From assembly GCF_029889885.1 (NCBI RefSeq), contig NZ_JARANY010000020.1, positions 1 to 51,498 of the forward strand: a stretch of DNA of 51,498 nucleotides, given 5' to 3'. A program made the position numbers and the translations under genes. This stretch comes from Chromohalobacter sp. 296-RDG. Lineage in GTDB: Bacteria > Pseudomonadota > Gammaproteobacteria > Pseudomonadales > Halomonadaceae. Below the pieces are notes generated by a model. That model was not told the origin of the DNA, did no database searches, and worked only from the letters and a program-made list of their open reading frames with translations. This document shows positions 1-8,587 of the stretch, piece by piece (positions within the stretch are counted from its first letter, which is position 1; each line of letters opens with the position of its first letter).

Positions 1-107
1 TGCGCGTCGATCCAGCCGATGCGTTTGAAGACGATCCCCAGAAACACCATGGCGAAGACGGGCAGCGTGACTTGCAGCGTATGCGAGAAAACGGCCAGCA
101 GGTCCAT
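1..107 (-). CDS. AEC family permease, N-terminal fragment (runs off the window)
   Basis: The minus strand reads 35 codons from an ATG at 107 to the window edge, beginning MDLLAVFSHTLQVTLPV. The very hydrophobic first segment followed by FKRIGWID is typical of the auxin-efflux-carrier (AEC) family, inner-membrane permeases that often carry dicarboxylates or related organic acids. Only the first transmembrane helix is visible, so the substrate cannot be called. An AAGGAA ribosome-binding site lies about a dozen bases upstream, inside the end of the small upstream reading frame at 114-224. The two frames are separated by 6 bp, so they are probably co-translated. Confidence 0.7.
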   Translation of the reverse strand, partial: MDLLAVFSHTLQVTLPVFAMVFLGIVFKRIGWIDA

Positions 108-113
108 GCGCAG

Positions 114-224
114 TCAGTTTCCTTGTCTTGCTAGGATGAAGCCCACGATGATGGCGGCGGCCACGACGAGCCAAAAGAGAGTGTTGCGTAGACGAGTGGG
201 GCGGGGCGGTCGAGATCTTGGCAC
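114..224 (-). CDS. Small single-TM membrane protein (36 aa), unrecognised
   Basis: A GTG start at 224 is preceded at 7 bases by AAGGAA (231-236), a good ribosome-binding site. The frame runs 36 codons to a TGA at 114-116. The product has a basic N-terminus rich in Pro and Arg (residues 1-13), one hydrophobic helix (about residues 16-32, LFWLVVAAAIIVGFILA) and a short tail ARQGN. The charge pattern predicts an inner-membrane protein with its N-terminus inside. It sits 6 bp upstream of the AEC permease start on the same strand, so it is probably co-transcribed and may be translationally coupled. I do not recognise a family. The support is the start context, the clean TM profile and the operon position; no homology was checked. 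Confidence 0.5.
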   Translation of the reverse strand: MPRSRPPRPTRLRNTLFWLVVAAAIIVGFILARQGN

Positions 225-264
225 GCAGGGTTCCTTGTTCCTTGGTCGGCTTGGGAAACGAAAA

Positions 265-279
265 GGTTTATGGTAAACC
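265..279. promoter_or_regulatory. Perfect short palindrome in the divergent intergenic region
   Basis: GGTTTA-TGG-TAAACC is a perfect 6-bp inverted repeat about 40 bp upstream of the GTG start of the small membrane protein and 104 bp upstream of the hydrolase start. It could be an operator for the permease operon. No convincing -35/-10 pair was identified around it, so this is only a candidate. Confidence 0.25.
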
Positions 280-382
280 CGTTAGCCTGCTAGGCCCAGT
301 GCCGCGCTTCAAACCGCCCAATGACCGATGAAAAGGGCTGCGTGGCGAGCGGGTCCTCGATCAATCAACTGTGGGAGTCTCC

Positions 383-1267
383 ATGCGCGAAGTAGAATCT
401 CTGAATTTGGCCCATGGGCGCCTTGCGGGCCTGGCCTGGGGCGATGCCGACGCGCCCGTGTGGTTGGCGCTGCATGGCTGGCTGGATAACGCCGAGAGCT
501 TTTCGCGCTTGGCGCCGTTGCTGGTCGAGCGTCTGGGGATTCGCATCGTCGCGATCGACTTCCCTGGCCACGGGCGCTCGCAGCCGCGCGCCGAAGGCGG
601 CGACTATCCGATCTGGGAATATACGCTGGACGTGTTGGACGCACTCGATGCATTGGGACTCGATGAAGCGCCGCTGCTGGCACATTCGATGGGCGCGGCT
701 GTCTCGTGTCTGGTGGCGGCTGCGATGCCGGAGCGTGTCGCTCGGTTGGTGCTGATCGATGGCTTGGGCACCTTGACCACCGAGGTCGACGACACCGCCA
801 AGCAACTGCGCATGGGCTTGCTCCAGCGCCGTCGCTCGCGCTCCATGGTGCCGCGCTATCCTGATGAGGCCACCGCCATCGCGGCGCGCGTGGCGGGCGG
901 CGTGACGCCCATCGATACTGACACGGCGGCTCCCCTGGTGCGCCGCAATCTGGATGTGGAAGACGATGGACACGTGCGCTTGCGCTCCGACGGTCGCTTG
1001 CTGCGTCCATCGTTGGTGCGCTTTACCACCGAGCAGATGCTGTCGCTACTCAACACCATCGAAGCCCCGGTGCTGTTGATTGAGGGCGAGCAGGGCATTC
1101 TCGCCGAGCGTGCCTACGCCCAGCGGGCCCGTGACGCCATCGCTCGGCTAACGCGCGTGATGCTGCCCGGTGGACATCATCTGCATCTCGAGGCGCACGC
1201 CGTCGATGCCGTGGCCGACGCTATCGTTGCCGACTCGGATGAGACGACGAGGCGTCATGAGTGGTGA
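383..1267 (+). CDS. Alpha/beta-fold hydrolase
   Basis: A 294-residue single-domain alpha/beta hydrolase, probably cytoplasmic because no signal peptide is visible. The oxyanion-hole HG is at residues 31-32 (LALHGW). The nucleophile elbow reads A-H-S-M-G with Ser102, a variant of the usual GxSxG, and the catalytic His lies in GGHHLHLE near residue 264. The ATG at 383 is chosen because GGGAG (373-377) sits 5 bp before it; an in-frame GTG at 371 would swallow that site. The substrate cannot be told from sequence, and esterase, lactonase or haloperoxidase-like relatives share this architecture. The stop lies 14 bp before the start of the truncated patatin gene, so the two were probably once an operon. 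Confidence 0.8.
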   Translation: MREVESLNLAHGRLAGLAWGDADAPVWLALHGWLDNAESFSRLAPLLVERLGIRIVAIDFPGHGRSQPRAEGGDYPIWEYTLDVLDALDALGLDEAPLLAHSMGAAVSCLVAAAMPERVARLVLIDGLGTLTTEVDDTAKQLRMGLLQRRRSRSMVPRYPDEATAIAARVAGGVTPIDTDTAAPLVRRNLDVEDDGHVRLRSDGRLLRPSLVRFTTEQMLSLLNTIEAPVLLIEGEQGILAERAYAQRARDAIARLTRVMLPGGHHLHLEAHAVDAVADAIVADSDETTRRHEW

Positions 1268-1281
1268 AGGAGAACGCTGAT

Positions 1282-1455
1282 ATGGGCAAGCGAGTTGCGT
1301 TGGTGCTGGGCAGTGGTGGCGCGCGGGGCTATACGCATATCGGCGTGATCGACGAGCTAGTGGCTCGCGGGTACGAGATCGCCGCCATTTCGGGCTGCTC
1401 GTGGCCGGTGGCGGTCGATCATACGGCATCGCCGCGTCGACGGAGCAAGATATAG
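1282..1455 (+). pseudogene. Truncated patatin-like phospholipase (RssA/YlbK type) remnant
   Basis: The ATG at 1282 has an AAGGAG site 9 bp upstream and opens a typical patatin N-terminus. This includes the glycine-rich oxyanion loop GSGGARG (residues 10-16) and continues to ISGCS, where the nucleophile motif G-x-S-x-G normally follows as GCSMGA. Here homology stops: the next codons read WPVAVDHTAS and the frame ends at 1455. A functional RssA-type protein is about 300 residues, so roughly 85 percent is missing, including the DGG/A motif and probably the Ser nucleophile. The 3' end overlaps the convergent Smr gene by 37 bp. The likely cause is a deletion joining codon ~43 to the region downstream of smrB. 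Confidence 0.75.
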
Positions 1456-2009
1456 ACCGCCCCGGTGCCGCCATCCGCATCACGTGCCGAGCAGAAGGCG
1501 AGCACCGCAGGCCATTCGCGTAGCCAGGCATTGACGTGGCTCTTGATGACTGGGTAATCGTCGTCCTTGCCCAGTAGCGATGAGCGGGCCTTGCCGTGTA
1601 CCACGAGTACGCAACGCCAGCGTTGCCCGTGGGCGTCGTGAAGGAAGGTCTCGAGTTGCTCGCGTGCCTCGCTGACGGTGTAGCCATGAAGGTCCAGGCC
1701 GGCTTCCCACTCGATATTGCCGCGCTTGAGTTGTGTCCGCGTCCGGTAGGGAAGATCGGGGACCGCGAAGTCCAGTGCCTCGCTGGGGCGCACAGGCTCG
1801 ACACGCCCATCACTGGTGCGGCTGGTGGGCGCTTGGGTGTCGGCGCTGGTGGCGGCCGCACGGCGCTCCGCTACGGCATCGTCGTCGTGGCGGCGCGGGC
1901 GTCCGGTATCGGCGCGGTTGGTATGCAGGCGATGCACACCGGTGTCTTCCAGCGCTTGACGAAACACGTTGATATCGGCGTCGTCGGGCTGACCACGGCG
2001 TCGGCTCAT
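1419..2009 (-). CDS. smrB: Smr-domain endonuclease (SmrB-like ribosome-collision nuclease)
   Basis: A 196-residue protein with a poorly ordered, polar N-terminal half and a C-terminal Smr (MutS2 C-terminal-type) domain from about residue 100. The family signatures are visible: DLHG at 106-109 and HGK at 138-140. Divergent pairing with prmB-aroC is the arrangement of smrB (yfcN) in Escherichia coli. There the protein cleaves mRNA at collided ribosomes. In this copy the second motif reads HGKARSS rather than the more usual HGKG, so activity is inferred. The start codon lies about 130 bp from prmB, leaving room for divergent promoters. The 3' end overlaps the truncated patatin gene. Confidence 0.75.
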   Translation of the reverse strand: MSRRRGQPDDADINVFRQALEDTGVHRLHTNRADTGRPRRHDDDAVAERRAAATSADTQAPTSRTSDGRVEPVRPSEALDFAVPDLPYRTRTQLKRGNIEWEAGLDLHGYTVSEAREQLETFLHDAHGQRWRCVLVVHGKARSSLLGKDDDYPVIKSHVNAWLREWPAVLAFCSARDADGGTGAVYILLRRRGDAV

Positions 2010-2137
2010 GACGATACTCCCCAGGCGGCACGGTCGGTTGAAAGGTCACCCAGTATAGCGACTTGCCCACGGCTGTGAACCGGCGCGCGCTCCGGGTACA
2101 ATCGCCGATTCCATGGAACCGCTTAACAGGATGCTTC

Positions 2138-3091
2138 GTGCCTGCTTCCCGACCGACCGCCGTTTCCACGCTGACGCTCGATGACCCATCACTGGCCGAA
2201 GGGCTGGTGTCGCTGCGTGATTGCCTGCGCTGGGCGACCAGTGAATTCAATGCGCACCGCCTGCATTTCGGGCATGGCACGGCCAGTGCTTGGGACGAGG
2301 CGGTGGGGCTGGTGCTGGGCGCGCTGCATCTGCCCTGGGATGTCGATCCGGCGGTGCTCGACGCTCGCCTGTTGCCGCTCGAGCGCCATCGGATCGTGAG
2401 CCTGGTGCGCCAGCGTATCGAACAGCGCACGCCGTTACCTTATTTGCTGGGCGAGGCCTTTTTCGCCGGCCATCCCTTCGAGGTCGACGAGCGGGTGCTG
2501 ATCCCGCGCTCGCCGATTGCCGAGTTGGTCGAGGACGGTTTCGCGGCCTGGTTTCCTCAGTGGTCGCCGACGCGGGTGCTGGACTTGTGCGCCGGTTCCG
2601 GTTGCATCGGCATCGCCACGGCGCTATACCTGCCTACGGCCGAGGTTGATCTGGTCGATATCAGCCCCGAGGCGCTGGAGGTGGCCAAGGCCAATATCGT
2701 GCATCACGATGTTGGCAAGCGTGTGCGTGCGGTGACCTCGGATCTGTTTGCCGGCGTAGTCGGTCAGCGCTATGACATCATCGTCTCCAACCCTCCCTAT
2801 GTGGACGCGCGTGACCTGGCGGGCATGCCCACCGAGTTCCGCCACGAGCCGAGCCTGGCCCTGGCGGCGGGCGACGATGGTCTGGATATCGTGCGCCGCA
2901 TGCTGTGTGAGGCGCGTGAACATTTGACCGACGATGGCGTGTTGATCGTCGAAGTGGGCAATTCCGCCCGGCATCTCGACGCGGCGTTTCCCGAAGTCCC
3001 ATTCTTGTGGCTCGAGTTCGAGCGCGGCGGCGAGGGCGTATTTGCACTGACCGCTGCTGAGCTCGACCAATATGCGGCATCGTTCGCCTGA
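2138..3091 (+). CDS. prmB: Ribosomal protein uL3 (L3) glutamine N5-methyltransferase
   Basis: An S-adenosylmethionine-dependent methyltransferase that modifies the glutamine of ribosomal protein L3. The SAM-binding loop is DLCAGSG at about 149-155 and the glutamine-methyltransferase signature NPPY is at 218-221. The N-terminal helical domain (LRDCLRW...FGHGT) matches PrmB rather than PrmC. The GTG at 2138 is preferred because CAGGAT lies 7 bp upstream and it gives 317 residues, close to the family's ~310; a TTG further upstream would add 25 unlikely residues. It is followed 17 bp later by aroC, as in enterobacteria and pseudomonads. Confidence 0.92.
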   Translation: MPASRPTAVSTLTLDDPSLAEGLVSLRDCLRWATSEFNAHRLHFGHGTASAWDEAVGLVLGALHLPWDVDPAVLDARLLPLERHRIVSLVRQRIEQRTPLPYLLGEAFFAGHPFEVDERVLIPRSPIAELVEDGFAAWFPQWSPTRVLDLCAGSGCIGIATALYLPTAEVDLVDISPEALEVAKANIVHHDVGKRVRAVTSDLFAGVVGQRYDIIVSNPPYVDARDLAGMPTEFRHEPSLALAAGDDGLDIVRRMLCEAREHLTDDGVLIVEVGNSARHLDAAFPEVPFLWLEFERGGEGVFALTAAELDQYAASFA

Positions 3092-3108
3092 TCGTTGAGG
3101 AGCGCGGA

Positions 3109-4194
3109 ATGTCCGGCAATACCTTTGGCAAGTTGTTCACCGTCACGACCTTTGGCGAAAGCCACGGCGAAGCGCTAGGCGCCATCATCGACGGATGCCC
3201 ACCGGGGGTCGAGCTCGATGCCTCGGATTTGCAGCATGATCTGGATCGGCGGCGGCCGGGCACCTCGCGGCATACCACGCAGCGCCGCGAACCCGATCAG
3301 GTGCGCATCCTCTCGGGCGTTTTCGAGGGTGTGACCACCGGCACGTCGATTGGCCTGTTGATCGAGAATACCGACCAGCGCTCCAAGGACTATTCGAAGA
3401 TCAAGGATCAGTTCCGACCCGCGCATGCCGACTACACCTATCATCACAAGTACGGGATTCGTGATTATCGCGGCGGTGGGCGTTCGAGCGCCCGCGAAAC
3501 GGCCATGCGTGTCGCCGCCGGGGCTATCGCGCGCAAGTACTTGGCGTCGCAGGGTATCCGTGTACGTGGCTATATGAGCCAACTGGGCCCCATCGGCATC
3601 GACTTTAAACAGTGGGACGCCGTCGATAGCAACCCGTTCTTTTGTCCCGACCCGGACAAGGTGCCCGAACTCGAGGCCTTCATGGACCAGTTGCGCCGTG
3701 ATCAGGACAGTGTCGGTGCGCGGATTACCGTCGTTGCCGAGGGCGTGCCGGTGGGGCTTGGCGAGCCGGTCTTCGACCGCCTGGATGCCGAACTGGCTCA
3801 TGGTTTGATGAGCATCAACGCTGTCAAGGGCGTGGAAATCGGCGATGGCTTCGCCGCGGTGGCAAGCCGCGGCAGCGAGAATCGCGATGAGATGATGCCC
3901 GAGGGTTTTCTCTCCAATCATGCCGGGGGTGTGTTGGGCGGCATCAGTTCCGGTCAGGCGCTGATCGCGCACCTGGCGCTTAAACCGACTTCCAGCATCA
4001 CCCAACCAGGGCGCTCCATCGATATCCACGGCGAGCCGGCTGAGGTCGTCACCAAGGGACGCCATGACCCATGCGTAGGTATCCGAGCCACGCCCATCGC
4101 CGAGGCGATGATGGCGCTCACATTGATGGATCACTTCTTGCGCCAGCGCGGCCAGAACGCCGATGTCGAGGTGGACACGCCACGCTTGAGATAG
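3109..4194 (+). CDS. aroC: Chorismate synthase
   Basis: Last step of the shikimate pathway: converts 5-enolpyruvylshikimate 3-phosphate to chorismate using reduced FMN, in the cytoplasm. The 361-residue protein is full length and opens with [20 protein letters not shown], the chorismate-synthase signature. It carries [10 protein letters not shown] near 124-133 and the C-terminal signature around [17 protein letters not shown] ribosome-binding site precedes the ATG. It probably shares a transcript with prmB (17-bp gap). Chorismate also feeds PabB encoded at 44282-45664. Confidence 0.98.
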   Translation: MSGNTFGKLFTVTTFGESHGEALGAIIDGCPPGVELDASDLQHDLDRRRPGTSRHTTQRREPDQVRILSGVFEGVTTGTSIGLLIENTDQRSKDYSKIKDQFRPAHADYTYHHKYGIRDYRGGGRSSARETAMRVAAGAIARKYLASQGIRVRGYMSQLGPIGIDFKQWDAVDSNPFFCPDPDKVPELEAFMDQLRRDQDSVGARITVVAEGVPVGLGEPVFDRLDAELAHGLMSINAVKGVEIGDGFAAVASRGSENRDEMMPEGFLSNHAGGVLGGISSGQALIAHLALKPTSSITQPGRSIDIHGEPAEVVTKGRHDPCVGIRATPIAEAMMALTLMDHFLRQRGQNADVEVDTPRLR

Positions 4195-4294
4195 GCGTGG
4201 CGTTGAGGCTCTCTTGTTAGGCAGGCTGCTTCGAATCGATGCGCAAACGGCCCCCGGAAGATAGCGATTTGTCGTGACGACGGCGAGGTGCCGC

Positions 4295-5323
4295 TCAGCG
4301 CTTGACGGGAAAGAGGCGCACCGGGACCACTGGTGCGTCTCGCGATTGCAGGCGATCGTCACTGGGGGCGCAGTCGAAGAAGCGCCGGTAGACCCGTGAA
4401 AAGTGCTCTAGTGAACCGAATCCCGCGCAATTGGCGACTTCTGCCACGCTCAGGTCGGTTTGCTGCAGTAGTCGATGCGCGCGATTGATGCGCAGCCACA
4501 GATAGTAACGAATCGGCGAGACACCGAGTTCGGCCTTGAAGCGCCGCTCCAATTGGCGCGGAGAGAGCCCGACGAGAGCGGCCATCGCCGGCGCCGAAAG
4601 CGGGGCTTCAAGGGTGCGGCGCATAGTACGTATCACCTTGCGCAACTGCGCCGAGGTCTCGACGTGATGCTCGGGCGCTGCCGACAATTGTTCGCTGTCG
4701 TCGCGACGCTGGCGGCGTTCCAGCAAGTGGTTGCGCAACTCTTCCATGTAGGGAGATTCCACGCGCGGGGTGAGCCAGGCGAACATCATGTCGAGCACGG
4801 CGGTACCACCGGCGCAGCTCAACCGCTGGCCCGCGATGCGATAAAGATCGCGGGTGGCCTGGATACGCGGGTAAAGCTCGCGAAAGCCTTCCAGGTTATC
4901 CCAGTGCACGGCTACCTGATGGTCGTCGAACACGCCCGCTGCGGCTAGCACTTCGCTGCCCATCTCGATGCCTCCCAGTGCCACGCCGGCCGCCGCGCAC
5001 TGGCGCAGCCACATGGCGATGCGTTTATCGCCGGTATATGTCTTGGTTTCGAAACTGGCAAGGACGAAGACGCTATCCAGCTCGGCCGGCGTGGGCCACT
5101 CGGTAGCCACGCTTAGAGGTACGCCGTTGGAGGCGGCGACCGTGGCATCGCTGCCCAATAATTGCCACTTGAAGCGCGGCTCCTGAGCCAGCCAGTTGAT
5201 AATGAACAACGGATCCAGCATCGCGCCCAGGCCGGCAAAGGAAAACTGCGGCATCAACAGGATCGCGATGCGTTCTGGGGCTGGCGTTGTGCGCTGCGTA
5301 TTAATCACGATAGTCGGGCGCAT
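4295..5323 (-). CDS. GATase1-like AraC family transcriptional regulator (GlxA/GbdR/CdhR type)
   Basis: A 342-residue regulator with an N-terminal DJ-1/PfpI (GATase1-like) ligand domain (about residues 16-185, starting ERIAILLMPQFSFAGLGAMLDPL) and a C-terminal AraC double helix-turn-helix (about 228-325, with LVGLSPRQLERRF and CAGFGSLEHFSRVYRRFF). In Pseudomonas this subfamily includes GbdR (glycine betaine/dimethylglycine), CdhR (carnitine), SouR (sarcosine) and ArgR (arginine). That fits a nitrogenous, perhaps quaternary-ammonium, inducer here. It is the last gene of the eight-gene minus-strand operon and its start overlaps the aldolase-like gene by 23 bp. No clear ribosome-binding site is seen, so coupling is likely. 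It most likely activates the operon; the ligand is unknown. Confidence 0.87.
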   Translation of the reverse strand: MRPTIVINTQRTTPAPERIAILLMPQFSFAGLGAMLDPLFIINWLAQEPRFKWQLLGSDATVAASNGVPLSVATEWPTPAELDSVFVLASFETKTYTGDKRIAMWLRQCAAAGVALGGIEMGSEVLAAAGVFDDHQVAVHWDNLEGFRELYPRIQATRDLYRIAGQRLSCAGGTAVLDMMFAWLTPRVESPYMEELRNHLLERRQRRDDSEQLSAAPEHHVETSAQLRKVIRTMRRTLEAPLSAPAMAALVGLSPRQLERRFKAELGVSPIRYYLWLRINRAHRLLQQTDLSVAEVANCAGFGSLEHFSRVYRRFFDCAPSDDRLQSRDAPVVPVRLFPVKR

Positions 5324-6035
5324 CGCGGTCGAGCAGGCGCATCAAGGCGGCAAGGTGCATGTGCGCCGAGCCTTGTGTCAGATAGTCTTCCCATTGCTGT
5401 GCAGTCTTGCGAGCGATCTCGGGGGCAACCGGGCGCACGGGAAGGCCGCTGGCACGAGCCACCAGATAGGAGCGGCAGGCACGCTCGAAGTAGTAGAGGT
5501 GGTCGAAGGCTTCGGCGACGTCCCGGCCGGTGGCGACCACGCCATGATTGCCGAGCAGGAGAATAGGTGCCGTGTCGGCCAACTCACCGAGACGCTCCGC
5601 CTCCTCGTCGAGGCCCATGCCGTCGAACCCGGCGTCGATATGCACGCGTTCGAAGAAGCGCATGGCATTCTGTTCCACCGGAGGCAGTTCCGGTGTCTCC
5701 AGGCAAGCCAGGGCGGTGGCATAAAGGGAGTGGGCATGCATGACGCATCCCACACCACGGCCCTGACGATGCATGGCGCCATGAATGGCCCAGGCGGTGG
5801 GATCGATGGACTCGGGGCGTTGCGCGGCGCTGGCATCCACCTCGACGAGGTCGCTGGCACGCATTTCCGCGAAATGACGCCCCTCGGGGTTGACCAGAAA
5901 GCGCTTGCCGTCTGCCTGGGTGGCCAGGCTGCAATGATTGGCGACCCCTTCGTGCATGTCGAGGCGGGCCAGCCAGCGGAAAGCACACGCCAGTTGTTCG
6001 CGGGGTTTACCGGGAAGCTCGGTAGCAGTCGTCAT
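5301..6035 (-). CDS. Class II aldolase/adducin family protein
   Basis: A 244-residue protein of the class II aldolase/adducin fold. The zinc-ligand pattern is visible: HAHS (His100, His102) and a third His in GNHG (His164). At the place where sugar-phosphate aldolases such as FucA carry the catalytic Glu (consensus SSE), this protein reads DPTAWAIH (about 78-85), so the Glu is absent. It may therefore be a decarboxylase- or lyase-like member rather than a true retro-aldolase. The ATG at 6035 is chosen for the AGGAG site just upstream; a longer reading frame upstream lacks family similarity. It lies 35 bp after the aldehyde dehydrogenase gene and overlaps the regulator by 23 bp. Confidence 0.82.
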   Translation of the reverse strand: MTTATELPGKPREQLACAFRWLARLDMHEGVANHCSLATQADGKRFLVNPEGRHFAEMRASDLVEVDASAAQRPESIDPTAWAIHGAMHRQGRGVGCVMHAHSLYATALACLETPELPPVEQNAMRFFERVHIDAGFDGMGLDEEAERLGELADTAPILLLGNHGVVATGRDVAEAFDHLYYFERACRSYLVARASGLPVRPVAPEIARKTAQQWEDYLTQGSAHMHLAALMRLLDRDAPDYRD

Positions 6036-6070
6036 GTAACGCTCCTGTGTCGATGGCGAAACCGAGGCCA

Positions 6071-7570
6071 TCAATAGTGGATCCAGCGCGTCTTGAGCGC
6101 CATGTATTTGTGCATGCCGGCCAGCGCGTAGTCGCGGCCGATGCCTGATTGCTTCATGCCGCCGAAGGGCGTCTGCGGGCTGACGGCATCGACGCCATTG
6201 ACCGTCACGGTGCCGGCCTGTAGAGCATCGCAAAGGCGATGGGCGCGTCCCAGGTCGGCGGTCCACAGGGACGCCGCCAAACCATACTGGCTGGCGTTGG
6301 CCAATGTCACGCCCTGGCGTTCATCGCTGAAGCGCGTCACGCTGAGCACCGGGCCGAAAATTTCTTCCTGGAAGATCCGATGGTGCGACTCGACATCGAT
6401 GAACACCGTGGGGGCGACGAACAACGCGCCGCCTGCCGCCTGCTGCGTCTCGCCGCCGCACAACAGCGTGGCTTCACGCTTGCCGACCGCCAGGTAGTCG
6501 CGGACCTTGTCGAACTGCGCTTGGCTGACGAGCGGGCCGAGCGTCGTCGCCGGATCGAGCGGGTCCCCCGGCACGAGCGCCGCGATGCGGTCCTGCAAGG
6601 CCTCGAGGAAACGCTCGGCGATGCCGTCTTGTAACAACAGGCGCGAATGCGCCGAGCAGACCTGGCCAGCGTTGGTGAAGATACCGGCCACGGCGTTGTC
6701 CACGGCGGCCTCCAGGTCGGGGCAATCGTCGAACACCAGATGCGGGCTCTTGCCGCCGCATTCCAGCCACACGGGTTTCATGTTGGATTCGCCCGAGTAG
6801 ACCAGAAAGCGTTTGCCGATCTCGGTGGAGCCGGTGAAGCCGAGCGCGTCGACATCCGCATGCCGGCCCAGCGCTTCGCCGGCAATATGCCCGTATCCCG
6901 GCACGACATTGAGCACACCGGGCGGCAGGCCGGCCTGGGTCGCGAGTTCCGCCAGGCGCAGTGCGGAGAGCGACGATTCCTCGGCGGGCTTGAGTACCAC
7001 GCTATTGCCGGCGGCCAGCGCGGGCGCCAGTTTCACCGACGCGTTATGCAGGGGAAAGTTCCAGGGCACCACGGCGGCGACGATGCCAAGCGGCTCGTGA
7101 GCGACCGTAGCCTGCACGTGATTCGGGCTAGGGGCAAGCTGGTCATAGCATTTGTCCTGAAGCTCGCCGAACCAGTCGAATAGCAAGGCCGCCTCCTCGA
7201 CGTCGTCCAGGGCTTCGTGGATACACTTGCCGACTTCCAGGCTGTCGAGCAGGGCCAGTTCCTCGGCATGATCGCGCACGTGGGCGGCAAGCGTCTGCAA
7301 GCACCGGCGGCGTGTCGTCGGCTCGGCACGTGACCAGTCACCGGTATCGAATGCACGACGTGCCGCGTCGACCGCGACATCGATATCCTCCGGGCCGCAG
7401 GCCGCGATCGCTGTCAGCGACGTGCCCGTCATGGGATTGATCGACGCGAGCGATTCACCCTGGCGCGTCACATAGCGGTGACCGTCGATGTAGGCGGCAC
7501 CATCCAGCGAGAGGGCGGCGGCACGGCGTTGCCAGTCGGCGTGGGTGATGGACATGAGAGAAGAAGACAT
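6071..7570 (-). CDS. Aldehyde dehydrogenase family protein (PuuC/BetB-like)
   Basis: A 499-residue NAD(P)-dependent aldehyde dehydrogenase that oxidises an aldehyde to the acid. The general-base Glu is at about 270 in LECGGKSP and the catalytic Cys at about 305 in NAGQVCSAHSR; NFPLHNASVKLAPALAAG marks the cofactor fold. The closest families I recognise are gamma-glutamyl-aminobutyraldehyde and betaine aldehyde dehydrogenases, but substrate assignment is uncertain. Start choice: AAGG lies 7 bp before the ATG at 7570 but only 1 bp before the ATG at 7576. It sits between the reductase (51-bp gap) and the aldolase-like gene (35-bp gap). It probably oxidises the product of the GMC enzyme or an aldehyde released by the Rieske step. 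Confidence 0.88.
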   Translation of the reverse strand: MSSSLMSITHADWQRRAAALSLDGAAYIDGHRYVTRQGESLASINPMTGTSLTAIAACGPEDIDVAVDAARRAFDTGDWSRAEPTTRRRCLQTLAAHVRDHAEELALLDSLEVGKCIHEALDDVEEAALLFDWFGELQDKCYDQLAPSPNHVQATVAHEPLGIVAAVVPWNFPLHNASVKLAPALAAGNSVVLKPAEESSLSALRLAELATQAGLPPGVLNVVPGYGHIAGEALGRHADVDALGFTGSTEIGKRFLVYSGESNMKPVWLECGGKSPHLVFDDCPDLEAAVDNAVAGIFTNAGQVCSAHSRLLLQDGIAERFLEALQDRIAALVPGDPLDPATTLGPLVSQAQFDKVRDYLAVGKREATLLCGGETQQAAGGALFVAPTVFIDVESHHRIFQEEIFGPVLSVTRFSDERQGVTLANASQYGLAASLWTADLGRAHRLCDALQAGTVTVNGVDAVSPQTPFGGMKQSGIGRDYALAGMHKYMALKTRWIHY

Positions 7571-7621
7571 AAGCATACCTTGGCGATTGTCGAATGGGCG
7601 TTGAAAGCGCTCGCGCCGACC

Positions 7622-8575
7622 TCACAGGTCGAGCACCAGTCGCTCCCCCCTGGGGCGCGAAACGCAGACGTAAATAATATCGTTGGCGGCTTTTTCGGCA
7701 TCGGACTGAAGGACGTCGCGATGCTCGACCTCGCCTTCGAGTACGGGGATCCCGCAGGTACCGCAGGCGCCTTCGCAGCACAGACTGTCCGGCGCTGCGC
7801 CGGCACGCGCCAGGCCGTCGAGCAGGGTTTCGTCCTCGGCGAGCGTGAAGTGCTTGTCGCTGCGTGCGAGTTCGATCCGGCAAGGCGTGGTACGCGCTAC
7901 CGGTGCCTGCGATGCGCCCCGGAAGCGTTCCATTTGCAGTGCGCCCGGAGGCCACGCCTGTGCCGCGTCGGTCAAGGCGTCCAGCAGGCTTTCAGGGCCG
8001 CAGGCATAAACGCCTGTATCTGGCGTGTAGTCGCCCAGCAGCGCATGCGGGGCGAGCCTTCCCTGCGTGGCGGAGGCGTGCAGGTGCAGCCGCGACGCGG
8101 GCAGGAACGCGCTGAGTTCATCGAGGAACGCCGCCTCGTCCCGGTGGCGTACCAGATAATGCACCTCGATCGTATCGCCCCGCTCGACGAGCCGGCGCGC
8201 CATGGCGACGAGCGGCGTGATGCCGATCCCGCCCCCGATCAGCCGGTAGTGCTGCCGGTCGTCGGTGAGAGGGAAACGATCCTGGGGCGGAGAAACACGC
8301 AGCCGCGTGCCGACGCCTGCCTGCTCGGCCAGAAAGGCGGATCCCCCGCGCGATGCCGGATCATGCAGCACGCCGATGCGATAGCGGCCGTGACGCGCGT
8401 CGTCCAGCAGCGAATAGTGACGTATCAGCCCATTGGGGAGGTGCACCTCGAGATGGGCACCTGCCGGGGCCGGCGGCAGGTCGACACCATCGGCGGCGAC
8501 CAGCTCGATCTGGTAGATAGCGCTCGATAGCCGCTGATGGCTCTCGATCACGACGTCGAATGGCGTCGCGGTCAT
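7622..8575 (-). CDS. FMN/2Fe-2S oxygenase reductase component (phthalate/vanillate/CntB type)
   Basis: A 317-residue electron-transfer protein with three modules: an FMN-binding barrel (RHYSL at 52-56), an NAD(P)H domain (GGGIGITP, 114-121) and a C-terminal plant-type ferredoxin with cysteines C267, C271, C274 and C304. FNR-first, ferredoxin-last order defines the class IA phthalate dioxygenase reductase family. That family includes VanB and CntB and passes electrons from NADH to the Rieske centre of a terminal oxygenase. The obvious partner is the Rieske protein at 12067-13233 in the same operon. It follows the GMC gene after 12 bp. Confidence 0.92.
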   Translation of the reverse strand: MTATPFDVVIESHQRLSSAIYQIELVAADGVDLPPAPAGAHLEVHLPNGLIRHYSLLDDARHGRYRIGVLHDPASRGGSAFLAEQAGVGTRLRVSPPQDRFPLTDDRQHYRLIGGGIGITPLVAMARRLVERGDTIEVHYLVRHRDEAAFLDELSAFLPASRLHLHASATQGRLAPHALLGDYTPDTGVYACGPESLLDALTDAAQAWPPGALQMERFRGASQAPVARTTPCRIELARSDKHFTLAEDETLLDGLARAGAAPDSLCCEGACGTCGIPVLEGEVEHRDVLQSDAEKAANDIIYVCVSRPRGERLVLDL

Positions 8576-8587
8576 GGCATGGCCTCC

